In this document: positions 35,301 to 43,116 of the stretch, piece after piece
Layout: each line of letters starts with the position of its first letter
Numbering within the stretch: position 1 is the stretch's first letter
NCBI RefSeq assembly: GCF_050467285.1
Contig: NZ_JBCMUN010000013.1
Location: 62,001-126,000, forward strand
Direction: 5' to 3'
Source of the DNA: Paenibacillus_E oryzisoli_A
GTDB lineage: Bacteria > Bacillota > Bacilli > Paenibacillales > NBRC-103111
DNA: 64,000 nucleotides
Notes under the pieces: model-generated
What the model was told of the DNA's origin: nothing
The model's database searches: none
What the model saw: only the letters and a program-made list of their open reading frames with translations
Made by a program: the position numbers and the translations under genes

Positions 35301-38238
35301 GGCTCCATTCGGATAGTAGCGTCTTGGCATCCAATCGAGCGAGCTCAGATGAGTTGAACTGCGCGTACACTTTCTCCCTGATACCATCTCTGCGTCTGCC
35401 TTGATTAGCAGCAGCTTGTAGCTTAGCCAGCGATTCCTCCAGATCGGATGCTTGCAGCAAAGCCGCTTTCAAATCCGGAACTTGACGAACCCATGCCCCC
35501 AATTGAACAAGAACCTCTATATGGTTGAAGTCCAGACGTGCAGTGTCCAGCTTGAAGGTTTCAGCCGCCTTGTGAAGCGCAGACCTCAATTGCGCTAAAC
35601 GCGGGATATACCGCCCCAGCACCAACTCAGCAGACGACTTCACCGTTTGTGTATAGTCGGTGATATCCGCATCGCTCCATGGATGCTGGTACGGATTGCC
35701 GCAGCCCGCTCCGGCAACATGCAGCTGCGCCGCGAGGTCGTGCCACGCCACCACTTTCTCCGGCGTCAAGCCATCCAAGGCCGCATCGTCAAAGCGCACA
35801 ACATCCGGCCCTTCGCCAGCCTTCTCATAACCGGAGATCGCTTCAAACACGGTTAGTCCAAAATGGCTCTTCCGATGCAATGCTTCTACGTAGCCATTTA
35901 ATTCGCTTCGCAATTGCAGCAGGCGATCCGCCTGACTCTGCCAAGTCCCCGATGCCGGGACTCGCTTGGTTTCAATGGCTGAAGCCAATTGATCGAGAAC
36001 GGATTTCTTCGTGCTCTTGTTCGAGTGCAGCTCCAGGCAAAATGACCCGAGCCCGATCTGCTCCAGCCTCCGTTCTACAACGGATAGAGCCGCCATTTTC
36101 TCAGCGACAAACAGCACCCTCTTGCCTTGCGCCAGCGCATTTGCAATCATATTCGTGATCGTCTGCGACTTGCCTGTCCCCGGCGGTCCGTGCAGCACAA
36201 AGCTTTGGCCGTCTGATGCGGCTCGAATAGCCGATAATTGCGAGGAATCGGCGCTGATCGGGATCGCCAGGCTTGTCGGATGATCCTGATCAAGCGGGTT
36301 ACTTCCCTCCGCCGCAGTCTCCTGCCATTTCAGCTGGCCTTCCATGAGGCTGGCTACGATTTTATTTTCAGCCAATTTGTCCGCACGTGTACGGATGTCA
36401 TTCCACATCACAAATTGACCAAAAGAAAATAAACCCAGATAAGCGGCTTCTTCCACATCCCAACGAGCAACATGGATCAGCGCATGTCTGAACACATTGA
36501 AAACCTGCTTAAGCGCAATCCCCTTCTCGTCCCTTGGAAGCGGATCTAACCCGTCAATTCCGATCCCGAAATCCTGCTTTAACATTTCCAGTAACGTAAT
36601 ATTCATCTGCGGCTCTTCATCTCTGGCTCGAATCACATAGCCCAGACGCGATGACTTGCGTATAATATCCACCGGAATCAGCACCATCGGCGCATACCGC
36701 GGCTGCTCACTTAACGGCGTTTCGTACCATTTTAACAACCCAAGTGCCAGGTACAGCGTGTTAGCTCCATTTTCCTCCAGCGCGGTTTTCGCCGAACGAT
36801 AAATGTGCACGATTCTCCGATCCAACTCTGCAGCCGGCAAGTCCGCTCGCAGCCGTTTGCGCGTAAACTCTTCCCGAAGCAGCCCGGCAAGCGGATGATC
36901 CGCATTTAGACTTTGATACAAATTGGCACTGCGCCCGTTGTCCTCCCAGTCGCTTGGCTTCGCCAGCAGTTGGAACTCCTCGCCATCGGCAAGCGCGTCT
37001 TCCAGATCGCCCAACTGCACTGTGATAAGCGGCAGACTCGACTTGGACAGACGGAAATTCAGCAGCGAATTGCGAAGCGTTAAATCCAGCAGCCTGCGCT
37101 CCCACTGCTTCTGTCTTGTGGCTGGCGGCAGCGCATCGACTTCCCGAGGTTTTTCAAGCACATCCAATAAGCCAGGAACCGCGTGGGCGTCCATGGACCG
37201 CTGGTCCTTCTCCTCCGACTTCCATCCGTCCCCTGCGGCAGTTCGGAGCGGCAAGGGTCTTATCGCACCAGCCCGCGCCCGCCGTATATCAACTAAGCAG
37301 TCAAACTTGCTTGGATCCTGCAAATGAGCTTCTGCCAATGTGACGGCACGATCAAAGCTGATGGACTCCCCTTCCACCAATGCCGTTGACTCCAGAACGC
37401 AAATTTGATTGATCCCCGGGGCAATTCTTTTCGTAACGACAGACAGATCGTCCTGAACACTCTCCGAAAACGTCTCCTCTTCCAGCCACACCCCTGCAAA
37501 AGCATGCCCTTCCGTGAAAACGAGAAGCGGATGCAGACCGACGGCCTCCAGGCAGGCGGCAACTAACAAAGACAGGTCCAAGCAATTCCCCATGCGATGC
37601 GTAAAAATCGACTCTGGAAGGCGAACACGCTGACCAATCATCTCAAAGCTTGGCGGAGCTACACAGTAGGCGATCCCTCTGCTCTGTAGAGCCGCATAAA
37701 TCGCGGCCGTCTGAAGACGAACACGATTCGGATCTTTCGTCTGATACGCGGTAAAAGAAGCGCTGCCGCTCCACTTATTCAAAATCGTTGCCGCATCACG
37801 AACCACTTGCGCAATCTCCGGATGATTCGGCGTCACGAAAGCAGCCGTCATCTCGGGCAATATCGCCAGCCCGCTCCACTCATCAAAAGCAAGCACCGAG
37901 ATGTTCCCGCGCTCTTGATAAATCTCCGATTCCCCCTGCCAAATGGACAGCGTCAACGTGCCGTTGATTCGTTCAGATAACGCTCCGAGGAACGAAGCGG
38001 ACATTTGCAAAGGAATCGCCCCAAGATCCACCGATTGACCGACGGGCAGCACATCACAGTTTTTCGTCCATTCGTAGGCGAACTCCGGTTCCGCGCTCAA
38101 CTTCACCGTAATTGCCCGGATTTCTTCCTGCGTCGTATTGGTAAGCACAATTCGCTTGATCACCGGGACGTGATTCTGCTGCATGCCGTAATTCACCGTC
38201 TCACTATATAACCAGTCACAACTGAGTTTTTTCTCCAT
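32377..38238 (-). CDS. Transglutaminase-like/DUF4011/SF1 helicase/Vsr-like nuclease/DUF3320 protein (Hhe-type defence candidate)
   Basis: 1953 residues. The N-terminal region has a transglutaminase-like site: MGNCLDLS near residue 217 and EGHAFAGVW near 244. A DUF4011-type region follows (WERRLLDLTLRNSLLNFR, about residues 385-700). The SF1 helicase has Walker A HGPPGTGKSQ near 683, IFDEASQVP as motif II near 1324, GDPKQLPP, and C-terminal helicase motifs with RLNVAVSRAR near 1560. Around 1640-1705 is an MTES_1575/Vsr-like PD-(D/E)XK region (VDIGILDPEQQ, ILREQVLRQLGW). The last 160 residues are DUF3320-like. ATG at 38238 has GGGAG 9 bases upstream. This domain order recalls the single-protein DUF4011-helicase-Vsr antiphage system called Hhe. 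Predicted to unwind and cut foreign DNA; the protease-like part is unexplained. Confidence 0.8.
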   Translation of the reverse strand: MEKKLSCDWLYSETVNYGMQQNHVPVIKRIVLTNTTQEEIRAITVKLSAEPEFAYEWTKNCDVLPVGQSVDLGAIPLQMSASFLGALSERINGTLTLSIWQGESEIYQERGNISVLAFDEWSGLAILPEMTAAFVTPNHPEIAQVVRDAATILNKWSGSASFTAYQTKDPNRVRLQTAAIYAALQSRGIAYCVAPPSFEMIGQRVRLPESIFTHRMGNCLDLSLLVAACLEAVGLHPLLVFTEGHAFAGVWLEEETFSESVQDDLSVVTKRIAPGINQICVLESTALVEGESISFDRAVTLAEAHLQDPSKFDCLVDIRRARAGAIRPLPLRTAAGDGWKSEEKDQRSMDAHAVPGLLDVLEKPREVDALPPATRQKQWERRLLDLTLRNSLLNFRLSKSSLPLITVQLGDLEDALADGEEFQLLAKPSDWEDNGRSANLYQSLNADHPLAGLLREEFTRKRLRADLPAAELDRRIVHIYRSAKTALEENGANTLYLALGLLKWYETPLSEQPRYAPMVLIPVDIIRKSSRLGYVIRARDEEPQMNITLLEMLKQDFGIGIDGLDPLPRDEKGIALKQVFNVFRHALIHVARWDVEEAAYLGLFSFGQFVMWNDIRTRADKLAENKIVASLMEGQLKWQETAAEGSNPLDQDHPTSLAIPISADSSQLSAIRAASDGQSFVLHGPPGTGKSQTITNMIANALAQGKRVLFVAEKMAALSVVERRLEQIGLGSFCLELHSNKSTKKSVLDQLASAIETKRVPASGTWQSQADRLLQLRSELNGYVEALHRKSHFGLTVFEAISGYEKAGEGPDVVRFDDAALDGLTPEKVVAWHDLAAQLHVAGAGCGNPYQHPWSDADITDYTQTVKSSAELVLGRYIPRLAQLRSALHKAAETFKLDTARLDFNHIEVLVQLGAWVRQVPDLKAALLQASDLEESLAKLQAAANQGRRRDGIREKVYAQFNSSELARLDAKTLLSEWSRLELQWFLPRWSGHNRIFKMMKGFVAPGKTLTKDQVKNALLEIVTWQEEEEKLRAWREQAAPWLGPALIWHEDGKWDEITEASKWAAQWQELLEKWFQNRSQANQARGHMAELIVQVRHDLAQQKFLADVHQSYHEIMADERELHELLHIQYDQLRSAPKAGDWCPYILEKAKLWSSNLDRLRDWSTWRRIRAQAAEAGLLPLVQPYEQGVIATEQLQVAFERGLYKSAANYIIARDASLRAFSGHIFEETISRFREADHRFAQLTQEELAARLSARVPHMTQEAAQSSEAGILQRAIRSGGRNISIRKLFEQIPNLLPRLTPCMLMSPISVAQYLDPSGAKFDLVIFDEASQVPTAQAVGALARGHQAVIVGDPKQLPPTSFFSKSNTDAEEEDQALQDMESILDDCLALGMPERHLTWHYRSRHESLIAFSNAHYYENKLMTFPSPDEPVSSVAWHPVEGFYDRGRTKTNRAEAEAVIAEITRRLKDPALRESSMGVVTFSSIQQTLIEDMLDEALRQEPELELFMGQLPEPLFIKNLENVQGDERDIILFSVGYGPDAAGKVSLNFGPLNRQGGWRRLNVAVSRARYEMHVFSTLRAQHLNASRISAQGVLGLRAFLDYAEKGKQALPVGEASQGVYLVTDLHRSLADELQALGYATDLSVGASGFRVDIGILDPEQQGQYIMGLLLDGPIYRNAESARDRDILREQVLRQLGWALHRVWSPDWWENKGSIMRNIVQAIEKAKVNKTQAIPTVPVKPVMASVQEDAAQKVESMADYPPSATAGEAQAYKACVLEAVSLGTEMFNADNYTEMILDQMNKVVQEEGPISRGLLAKRVLQAWGITRMGTKLDQRFTSLLAKLKLQTTETEGTLFYWPKGIEPHRYSMFRVSADESQRRSAEDLPPEEVAAAVKSVLASQISLPQEEVVKQVSKALGYARSGSALEKAVKSGIHKALELGYAFLDEQERIVIKDR

Positions 38239-38345
38239 ATCACCGTACTCCCATCCATAACTTCCAATTAGTTCTATAATAACACTAATTTCGGCGTATT
38301 TCTGCGGTTTGCGACAGAAATAGCGGATTTCAGATAGACCAAAAC

Positions 38346-38370
38346 AAAAAAGCCCATCTATTGAGATGGA
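38346..38370 (-). terminator. Terminator after the Fic gene
   Basis: On the minus strand CCATCT-CAAT-AGATGG then GC is followed by TTTTTT. It separates fic from the helicase gene. Confidence 0.85.
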
Positions 38371-38382
38371 CAGTTGTCGGGA

Positions 38383-39123
38383 TTATTTTACCGTACCTAT
38401 GTACTTATGCAAGCTCTCCTCAACGCAGACAGCAATGAGCTTTACGAATGGTTCAAGATCGTTTCCTGTGCTCGCTATTTCTAGCGTCTCATAATACTTC
38501 AAACGAGCTTCATTTGCTGCCTTTACAATGGCTGGCGGGAATCCATGTTTCATTAAAATTAAATTCATTAAAAGCCGCGCCGTGCGCCCATTGCCATCAG
38601 AAAAGGGATGAATATAAACAAACCGGAAATGAAATTCCGCCGCTAATGCAACGGGGTGCATGTGATCCTTCTGCTCAGTATACCACCCAATCAACTGCTC
38701 CATCTTTTCAGAAAGCACTGTAAAATGAGGCGGAGTATGCTGTGAACCTGATATTCTAACATTAATCGATCGATATCGGCCGGCGTTCTCATCGTCAATA
38801 TTTTTCAGTACGAGATGATGAATGCATTTGATCACATACTCAGATAATTCAAGATTTCTACTCACAACATCTTGCACGTAGCTTATAGCTTCCGCATGAT
38901 TGATAACTTCAAAATGTTCACGCAGCTTTTTACCGCCAATCGTTAACCCTTCTTCTAAAACGATCTTCGTTTCCAGAAGTGTTAAGGTGTTGCCTTCAAT
39001 CGCATTGGAGTTGTACGTCCACTCGACCCGAAACACTTGCTCCAAATTTCTCACCGCAGCCGATGGCAGAGGACGTAATTGATCTAACTCATTTTTTAAT
39101 GCATCTATGATTGTAAAGTTCAT
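38383..39123 (-). CDS. Fic-family AMPylase, class II (self-inhibited)
   Basis: 246 residues from ATG at 39123 with GGGAGGGG just upstream. The catalytic motif is HPFSDGNGRTAR at about residues 172-183, a perfect HPFx(D/E)GNGRxxR. An N-terminal inhibitory helix motif, SNAIEG (S39 to E43), matches (S/T)xxxE(G/N), so the enzyme is of the class whose own Glu blocks productive ATP binding. The HTPPHF flap segment lies near residue 120. Fic proteins transfer AMP (or related groups) to hydroxyl side chains of target proteins. It lies behind a 99-residue gene, 41 bases apart, probably in one transcript, beside a defence-type helicase. The target is unknown; a role in stress or phage response is inference from neighbours. 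Confidence 0.9.
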   Translation of the reverse strand: MNFTIIDALKNELDQLRPLPSAAVRNLEQVFRVEWTYNSNAIEGNTLTLLETKIVLEEGLTIGGKKLREHFEVINHAEAISYVQDVVSRNLELSEYVIKCIHHLVLKNIDDENAGRYRSINVRISGSQHTPPHFTVLSEKMEQLIGWYTEQKDHMHPVALAAEFHFRFVYIHPFSDGNGRTARLLMNLILMKHGFPPAIVKAANEARLKYYETLEIASTGNDLEPFVKLIAVCVEESLHKYIGTVK

Positions 39124-39164
39124 GCTGCCCCTCCCCATCAGCTTTTTGTTTCAAAATCGTTGGA

Positions 39165-39464
39165 TTAATCCAGCCACACAGGCTTTCTCGCAAATCCCAC
39201 ATGATAAGCGACGTATTGCATTTCCATTTCGCGCTCACCCATTTTCAAAATATGAACTCCTTTTTCTAGACCTATTATCTTTCCCTTGGGCAGTTCGTTT
39301 AAACATCTGTTTAATAAAGCGATCTGATCTTCAATTGCGTTCGCGTCTAAAACTTGTTCAGAATCATTATTTCCGACAACAACTCTTTTAACGAATGATA
39401 TACTGGTAGTGTCAAGGCGTTCCACTATTCTGTCCTCCGCTCTCAGATACTCTTTAAATCCCAT
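39165..39464 (-). CDS. Small hypothetical protein encoded before fic
   Basis: 99 residues, MGFKEYLRAEDRIVERLDTT, a valine-rich strand VKRVVVGN, a helix DANAIEDQIALLNRCLNELP, then KGKIIGLEKGVHILKMGERE and a final MQYVAYHVGFARKPVWLD (parts given). No signal peptide, membrane segment, HTH or catalytic motif. The base composition is more AT-rich than the core genes around it. The ribosome site is weak (GTGGAA before ATG). It lies 41 bases upstream of the Fic gene on the same strand. It could be a Fic partner, target or antitoxin, but the Fic protein already carries its own inhibitory helix. No family recognised. Confidence 0.5.
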   Translation of the reverse strand: MGFKEYLRAEDRIVERLDTTSISFVKRVVVGNNDSEQVLDANAIEDQIALLNRCLNELPKGKIIGLEKGVHILKMGEREMEMQYVAYHVGFARKPVWLD

Positions 39465-39569
39465 AAATTATTCCACTTTCAGGCTCTAAATTCCTTTAAT
39501 TTCCGTCAAAATAATGCAATTATCGCCTTGCTGCACTCAACGATATCTTCGGCCGCCGGTAGGGCAACC

Positions 39570-40013
39570 TTATACCGTTCTGCGTTTCCCTTGCCACGCC
39601 TTGGCCTGCAGCCCCACCCAAAGCAACAACGTCGGCAGCTCCGTCATCCAGAGCATGTGTACGGGCCGTGGTGTGAAGGGAACGACCTCCGACAATCCCC
39701 AAGCATACACGTAATAACCAAAGTAGAGCATCCAACTGTATCCCATTGGACTTGGAAACAACTGGGAATTGACGCCGATACAGAGCCCCAGTAAGCTGAC
39801 AATACTAACCGACAGCAGGTTGCCGATGGCCGACTTCAAGGGCACAAGGAACGCATAGCCCAGCCCGACATACCCCATCAGCGCCACGCAAAATGTCGCG
39901 ATCATCAACCGATGCGACGTGCCCGCCATCAGCAATCCCACCGAGAACACCACAATAAAGATATGAATAAGGAAGGCAAAAACAATATTCCGATACAAAG
40001 GTCTCCTAAACAT
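39570..40013 (-). CDS. Small integral membrane protein, unknown function
   Basis: 147 residues with four or five predicted membrane segments: about 10-31 (IVFAFLIHIFIVVFSVGLLM), 36-56, 66-86, 94-110 and 119-139. Loops are short, the C-terminus is basic (KAWQGKRRTV) and probably cytoplasmic. No catalytic or transporter motif is visible. The ribosome site before ATG at 40013 is weak (GGGGCTAAG). It lies 35 bases downstream of a small nuclease-like gene on the same strand; a two-gene unit of cytoplasmic effector plus membrane protein is possible. Family not recognised. Confidence 0.55.
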   Translation of the reverse strand: MFRRPLYRNIVFAFLIHIFIVVFSVGLLMAGTSHRLMIATFCVALMGYVGLGYAFLVPLKSAIGNLLSVSIVSLLGLCIGVNSQLFPSPMGYSWMLYFGYYVYAWGLSEVVPFTPRPVHMLWMTELPTLLLWVGLQAKAWQGKRRTV

Positions 40014-40048
40014 ACAGCTTAGCCCCTAACCGCCCGCAGAGTTCACGC

Positions 40049-40531
40049 TCATAGCGGGAATCCAAACTGCTTCATTCGCTCAGATAGACTCTCCGGATAC
40101 TCGGCCGTGACCGTCATCTTATCCTTTTGCACCCAGAATCTGACGATCTTGAGATCGGACAGCGCTTTATTCAGCCGCTCCACCTGCTGCCGAATTCGTG
40201 GCGTGTCCGGATTGGCGATGGCGAGAACCGTGCGATCATCGATATGTTCATAAAGCTTCATCATGAGCTGAATCTGCTCGGCAAGATGAATGCTGATCTG
40301 GTTAGAATCAAAAACCGTATTCGCATCATGCGCGATCGCTTGATTGCCCCTTGTCTCGATCAGGAGCTTGTGCCCCGCCTTCGCGGCTTGTAAATCAGCG
40401 TCGTTCCTGGAATCAATCACTTTCAGGTCAAACCCTTGTCCCTGCAAAAAAGAGCAAATAATCTCCTCACACTGCTGCTTATTTACAATGAACGGATCCG
40501 GATTCGTAAGCTGGCTATTCGTCGAAGGCAT
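40049..40531 (-). CDS. Small protein with possible PD-(D/E)XK-like fold
   Basis: 160 residues from ATG at 40531, preceded at 7 bases by AGAGG; an ATG two codons upstream overlaps that site. The segment QGFDLKVIDSRNDADLQAAK, then KLLIETRGN (about residues 25-60), has the order Asp ... Glu-x-Arg after a hydrophobic strand. This resembles a restriction-endonuclease-like core with the lysine changed to arginine. The C-terminal half (DDRTVLAIANPDTPRIRQQV, KIVRFWVQKD) fits the rest of such an alpha/beta fold, and a similar layout is seen in many host-encoded nuclease-like proteins. It is followed by a membrane-protein gene after 35 bases. Assignment is tentative. Confidence 0.5.
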   Translation of the reverse strand: MPSTNSQLTNPDPFIVNKQQCEEIICSFLQGQGFDLKVIDSRNDADLQAAKAGHKLLIETRGNQAIAHDANTVFDSNQISIHLAEQIQLMMKLYEHIDDRTVLAIANPDTPRIRQQVERLNKALSDLKIVRFWVQKDKMTVTAEYPESLSERMKQFGFPL

Positions 40532-40642
40532 GCGCATTCCTCTTTTCTCTGTAGAGATAGGAACACTATAGCACAGATTCGGTTCAAGTTTTGTCGGACT
40601 ATGTAGGCATGCTGTTCGCTTATCATGGCCGTCAGCTTTACG

Positions 40643-40686
40643 AAAAACGGACAAGTCCAATGAAATCATCGAAGCTTGTCCGTTTG
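40643..40686. terminator. Terminator at the end of the toxin gene
   Basis: AAACGGACAAG pairs with CTTGTCCGTTT around a 19-base loop, with T-runs on both strands (GTTTTT plus, TTTTTCG minus). The stem overlaps the last codons and stop of the TumE-like gene on the minus strand. Confidence 0.8.
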
Positions 40687-41109
40687 TTTTTGCTTATCAA
40701 TCTCTCGAATCATGTACACGGTTTCCATAATTGTATAAAGGTCATGATGCCCAAAGTTCGGGTACTTCCGCTCTTCATGCATTCCCACAGGTTTATGGTG
40801 CATGTGGTCAGGCTCAGTTTCCGTCTGATGCAGCTTTTGATCGTGAGGCTCGTTATGCCACTTCCATAGCTTTCCACGTTGGTATTCCCAATCGTACTGG
40901 TACTTTTTCTTCCTCCCCGTCCTAGTTTCGATTAACTCAAATGCAGTCATATAAGTTCCGTCCACGAACTTTATGGTTTTACGTACGAATGGTCCCTTGC
41001 TAGGCTCTTCGCCGAAGAAACCATCTTCGATTGAATCGATAAGGTCTGGAAATGCACGTTTTAAAAAATCAAAATTGGTACCATACAGCTCATCACTTTT
41101 TCGCTTCAT
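40666..41109 (-). CDS. TumE-like (DUF6516) putative toxin
   Basis: 147 residues. A beta-rich core (FVRKTIKFVDGTYMTAFELI, then KKYQYDWEYQ) is followed by LWKWHNEPHDQKL and DHMHHK. The order of tyrosine/tryptophan-rich strands then NxPHxxxL and a histidine cluster is the pattern of TumE-family toxins. GAGGGG lies 5 bases before ATG at 41109. The start lies inside the end of the upstream HTH gene (17-base overlap), the arrangement typical of an antitoxin-first toxin-antitoxin operon. TumE-type toxins are poorly understood and thought to act on RNA or translation. The histidine-rich C-terminal part is longer than the minimal family. Family assignment rests on my pattern reading, not on a search. 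Confidence 0.6.
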   Translation of the reverse strand: MKRKSDELYGTNFDFLKRAFPDLIDSIEDGFFGEEPSKGPFVRKTIKFVDGTYMTAFELIETRTGRKKKYQYDWEYQRGKLWKWHNEPHDQKLHQTETEPDHMHHKPVGMHEERKYPNFGHHDLYTIMETVYMIREIDKQKQTDKLR

Positions 41110-41725
41110 TTATTCCCCTCAACTCATCAAGCAGCGCAAGCCAAATGGATGCATCGCGATCCTCGCTAGTCGTCCGTCCTGCCTTAGTGCCAAGTGTCAT
41201 TTCGTAAGTACCGCCATACTTTTTCATAAAACGGGAGACCTCATCCAATATCGCATTTCGGTGCTCGTCAGGGTTCAACTCTACGACTTCATGTTCCTGG
41301 TTCTGACGCTCGTACATAGCAACAACATCGCGGACCGCAGTCAACTCACCAGTTCTCATTACAAAGGAAGTATTTTCAGAAATCCGGTTATGTCGATTTT
41401 GGCCTTCCCGCTTATACCCAAGAAACCGTCCTTCATCTATCCACTTATTGATCGCTTGTACCGAAACACCAAAAATTCGTGCCAATTCACCTGTCGTGTA
41501 GACTTTAACCGGCTGAGCATGATTCACAACCTCTGCCATTAATCGGATCAAATCACGAAGATCCTTTTGGTATTCTGTAACTTTTTTGGGGTTAGTGACA
41601 GTAATATAATCATAAAGCATGTTACTAAACGCGCGATAGAACTCAGGATCCGTTTGCTTGATCGTATAGTCAAGTATTTGCTCGCTCTTTTCAACGACCA
41701 ATTGGCGTTCTTGTTGTGTAGACAT
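41093..41725 (-). CDS. HTH_17/MerR-like DNA-binding protein, putative antitoxin of the TumE-like toxin
   Basis: 210 residues from ATG at 41725, which has the near-perfect GAGGTGAT site 4 bases upstream; ATGs at 41755 and 41731 are less well placed. An N-terminal helical region is followed at about residues 80-115 by an excisionase-type winged helix, VYTTGELARIFGVSVQAINK and WIDEGRFLGYKREGQNRHNR. The C-terminal part (EVSRFMKKYGGTYEMTLGTK, ASIWLALLDELRG) could bind the toxin. It overlaps the toxin gene by 17 bases. The promoter consists largely of two 23-base direct repeats, the expected site for an autoregulating antitoxin. It is larger than most antitoxins. Confidence 0.7.
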   Translation of the reverse strand: MSTQQERQLVVEKSEQILDYTIKQTDPEFYRAFSNMLYDYITVTNPKKVTEYQKDLRDLIRLMAEVVNHAQPVKVYTTGELARIFGVSVQAINKWIDEGRFLGYKREGQNRHNRISENTSFVMRTGELTAVRDVVAMYERQNQEHEVVELNPDEHRNAILDEVSRFMKKYGGTYEMTLGTKAGRTTSEDRDASIWLALLDELRGINEAKK

Positions 41726-41745
41726 GAACATCACCTCATACCTCC

Positions 41746-41774
41746 ATCCTATCAAACTTAAACTAAAACTTCAA
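41746..41774 (-). promoter_or_regulatory. Promoter of the HTH/TumE module
   Basis: On the minus strand TTGAAG (41769-41774), a 17-base spacer and TAGGAT (41746-41751) stand 20 bases before the start codon. The -35 and spacer coincide with one unit of the 23-base direct repeat. Confidence 0.7.
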
Positions 41775-41797
41775 TAAAAGTTAAACGCGAACTTCAA
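41752..41797. repeat. Two tandem 23-bp direct repeats (operator iterons)
   Basis: Units at 41752-41774 and 41775-41797 share, on the minus strand, TTGAAGTT, three variable bases, GTTTAA, one variable base, TTT, one variable base and A. That is 18 of 23 positions. They lie head to tail across and just upstream of the -35, as expected of an antitoxin operator array. Confidence 0.75.
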
Positions 41798-41851
41798 CTT
41801 ATTCTATGCATAAGTGTTACCTCTAAGGACTCAATTATTCATTTGAACAAT

Positions 41852-41877
41852 AAAAAAAACGCCTGCAATCAGACGTT
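41852..41877 (-). terminator. Terminator of the slipin operon
   Basis: On the minus strand AACGTCTG-ATTG-CAGGCGTT is followed by TTTTTTATTG. Confidence 0.85.
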
Positions 41878-41997
41878 TAAGAAATTGCAATATCCCCGCT
41901 TCCCTTCTATTGACCCTTGATCCACGCCCAATACCGGGACGCTCAGCTTAACCCCTGAACGTTTCGGTTTGATTAAGGAAAAGCTACTTCCTGTTCA

Positions 41998-43116
41998 TCA
42001 TTTGCTCGCTGCATTCTTCTCACCCAGCAAGGAACTCAACCGCTCCAGCAGATCCCCGCCCCCGGTAAAAGAGATCGATCCGATCTTCTCGCATATCTTC
42101 TCAAGGAATTCCAGCTCCTTCAGACGGTATAACGTTTGGTTCTCATCCATGAGCTTCGCGGTATTCAGCAAACTCCGAGTCGAAGCCGTTTCTTCGCGAC
42201 GCGTGATGAGATTAGCCTGCGCCTTCTTTTCCGCAAGGAGGACCGTGTTCAAAATATCTTTCATATCTCCAGGCAAAATGACATCTTTCACCCCAGCGCC
42301 TAGGAATTGTACGCCGAACGCTTCCCCTTTCTCACGTAGACGGGATAAAACGAACGACGCTACCTCCTCCTTCCGTTTCAGGAGATCGTCTAATTTCAGA
42401 CTTCCGATGTATTCGCGCAGCGCGAGCTGCAGCTGGATATGAATTTGCTCATCGAACGATTTCATGTCTAGCGCACGTTGCGGCTGTATGATCTTATACT
42501 GGCAGACGAAGTTTAGGCGTAGTGTCACTTTATCCTCCGTCATGATTTCTTGGCCGACGAGATCCATTTGTTGTTGCCTTACATCAGCTGTTTTGACCGT
42601 AACGGAAACCGGCCCTTTCCAGAAGTAGTACTTTCCAGGTGAAACCTCTCGTTGCAAGACATGATCGTAAAATAAAAAACCACACTCATAACTAGCGATT
42701 TCAAAGGACTGCACGTACGGGGCAAGCCTAGGCAAAATGGAGCGGTTGATCTCCGCAGGCAATTCGGGTTGTCGGATATCGGCATGCATGAAGACGTGCT
42801 TCTTAAGCCCGTTCCAAAAAGCATAAACACCCGGTTTTAGCAGTTGAACGAATTGTCCATCTGCATAGTGCAGAGCGTACTCGTGATCTTGTACACGTAC
42901 GAGTTCAAGTTCGCGCATGAGGTCCGCATCATGAAGGAATAACGTTAACTCCTTCCCTTCTACGTGAAAGGGTTTAGCGATATTCAGCACTACAACCGTC
43001 GATTTTGACCATGGCATAAAAGAGTAAGTTCCCGGCATCAGCATTTTCACATAGCTGCCTTTATCAAATAGTAAACCACGCTCGTCGGCCTGGATGATCA
43101 CCTTTTTAAACATCAT
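41998..43116 (-). CDS. SPFH/slipin-family protein
   Basis: 372 residues from the first ATG of ATGATG at 43116, with AAGGAGG 6 bases upstream. Residues about 5-140 form the slipin-type pre-domain (GLLFDKGSYVKMLMPGTYSF, VQLLKPGVYAFW). The SPFH/band-7 domain then runs to about residue 300 (GFLFYDHVLQREVSPGKYYF, VTLRLNFVCQYKI, VQFLGAGVKDVILPGDMKDI). A helical C-terminus ends near an ERLSSLLGEK segment. No clear N-terminal membrane helix is present, so association with a membrane would be peripheral. SPFH proteins form scaffolding rings. It is probably transcribed from the TTGACT/TATAAT promoter near 44010-44039, together with a small coiled-coil gene, under an XRE repressor. Confidence 0.8.
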   Translation of the reverse strand: MMFKKVIIQADERGLLFDKGSYVKMLMPGTYSFMPWSKSTVVVLNIAKPFHVEGKELTLFLHDADLMRELELVRVQDHEYALHYADGQFVQLLKPGVYAFWNGLKKHVFMHADIRQPELPAEINRSILPRLAPYVQSFEIASYECGFLFYDHVLQREVSPGKYYFWKGPVSVTVKTADVRQQQMDLVGQEIMTEDKVTLRLNFVCQYKIIQPQRALDMKSFDEQIHIQLQLALREYIGSLKLDDLLKRKEEVASFVLSRLREKGEAFGVQFLGAGVKDVILPGDMKDILNTVLLAEKKAQANLITRREETASTRSLLNTAKLMDENQTLYRLKELEFLEKICEKIGSISFTGGGDLLERLSSLLGEKNAASK

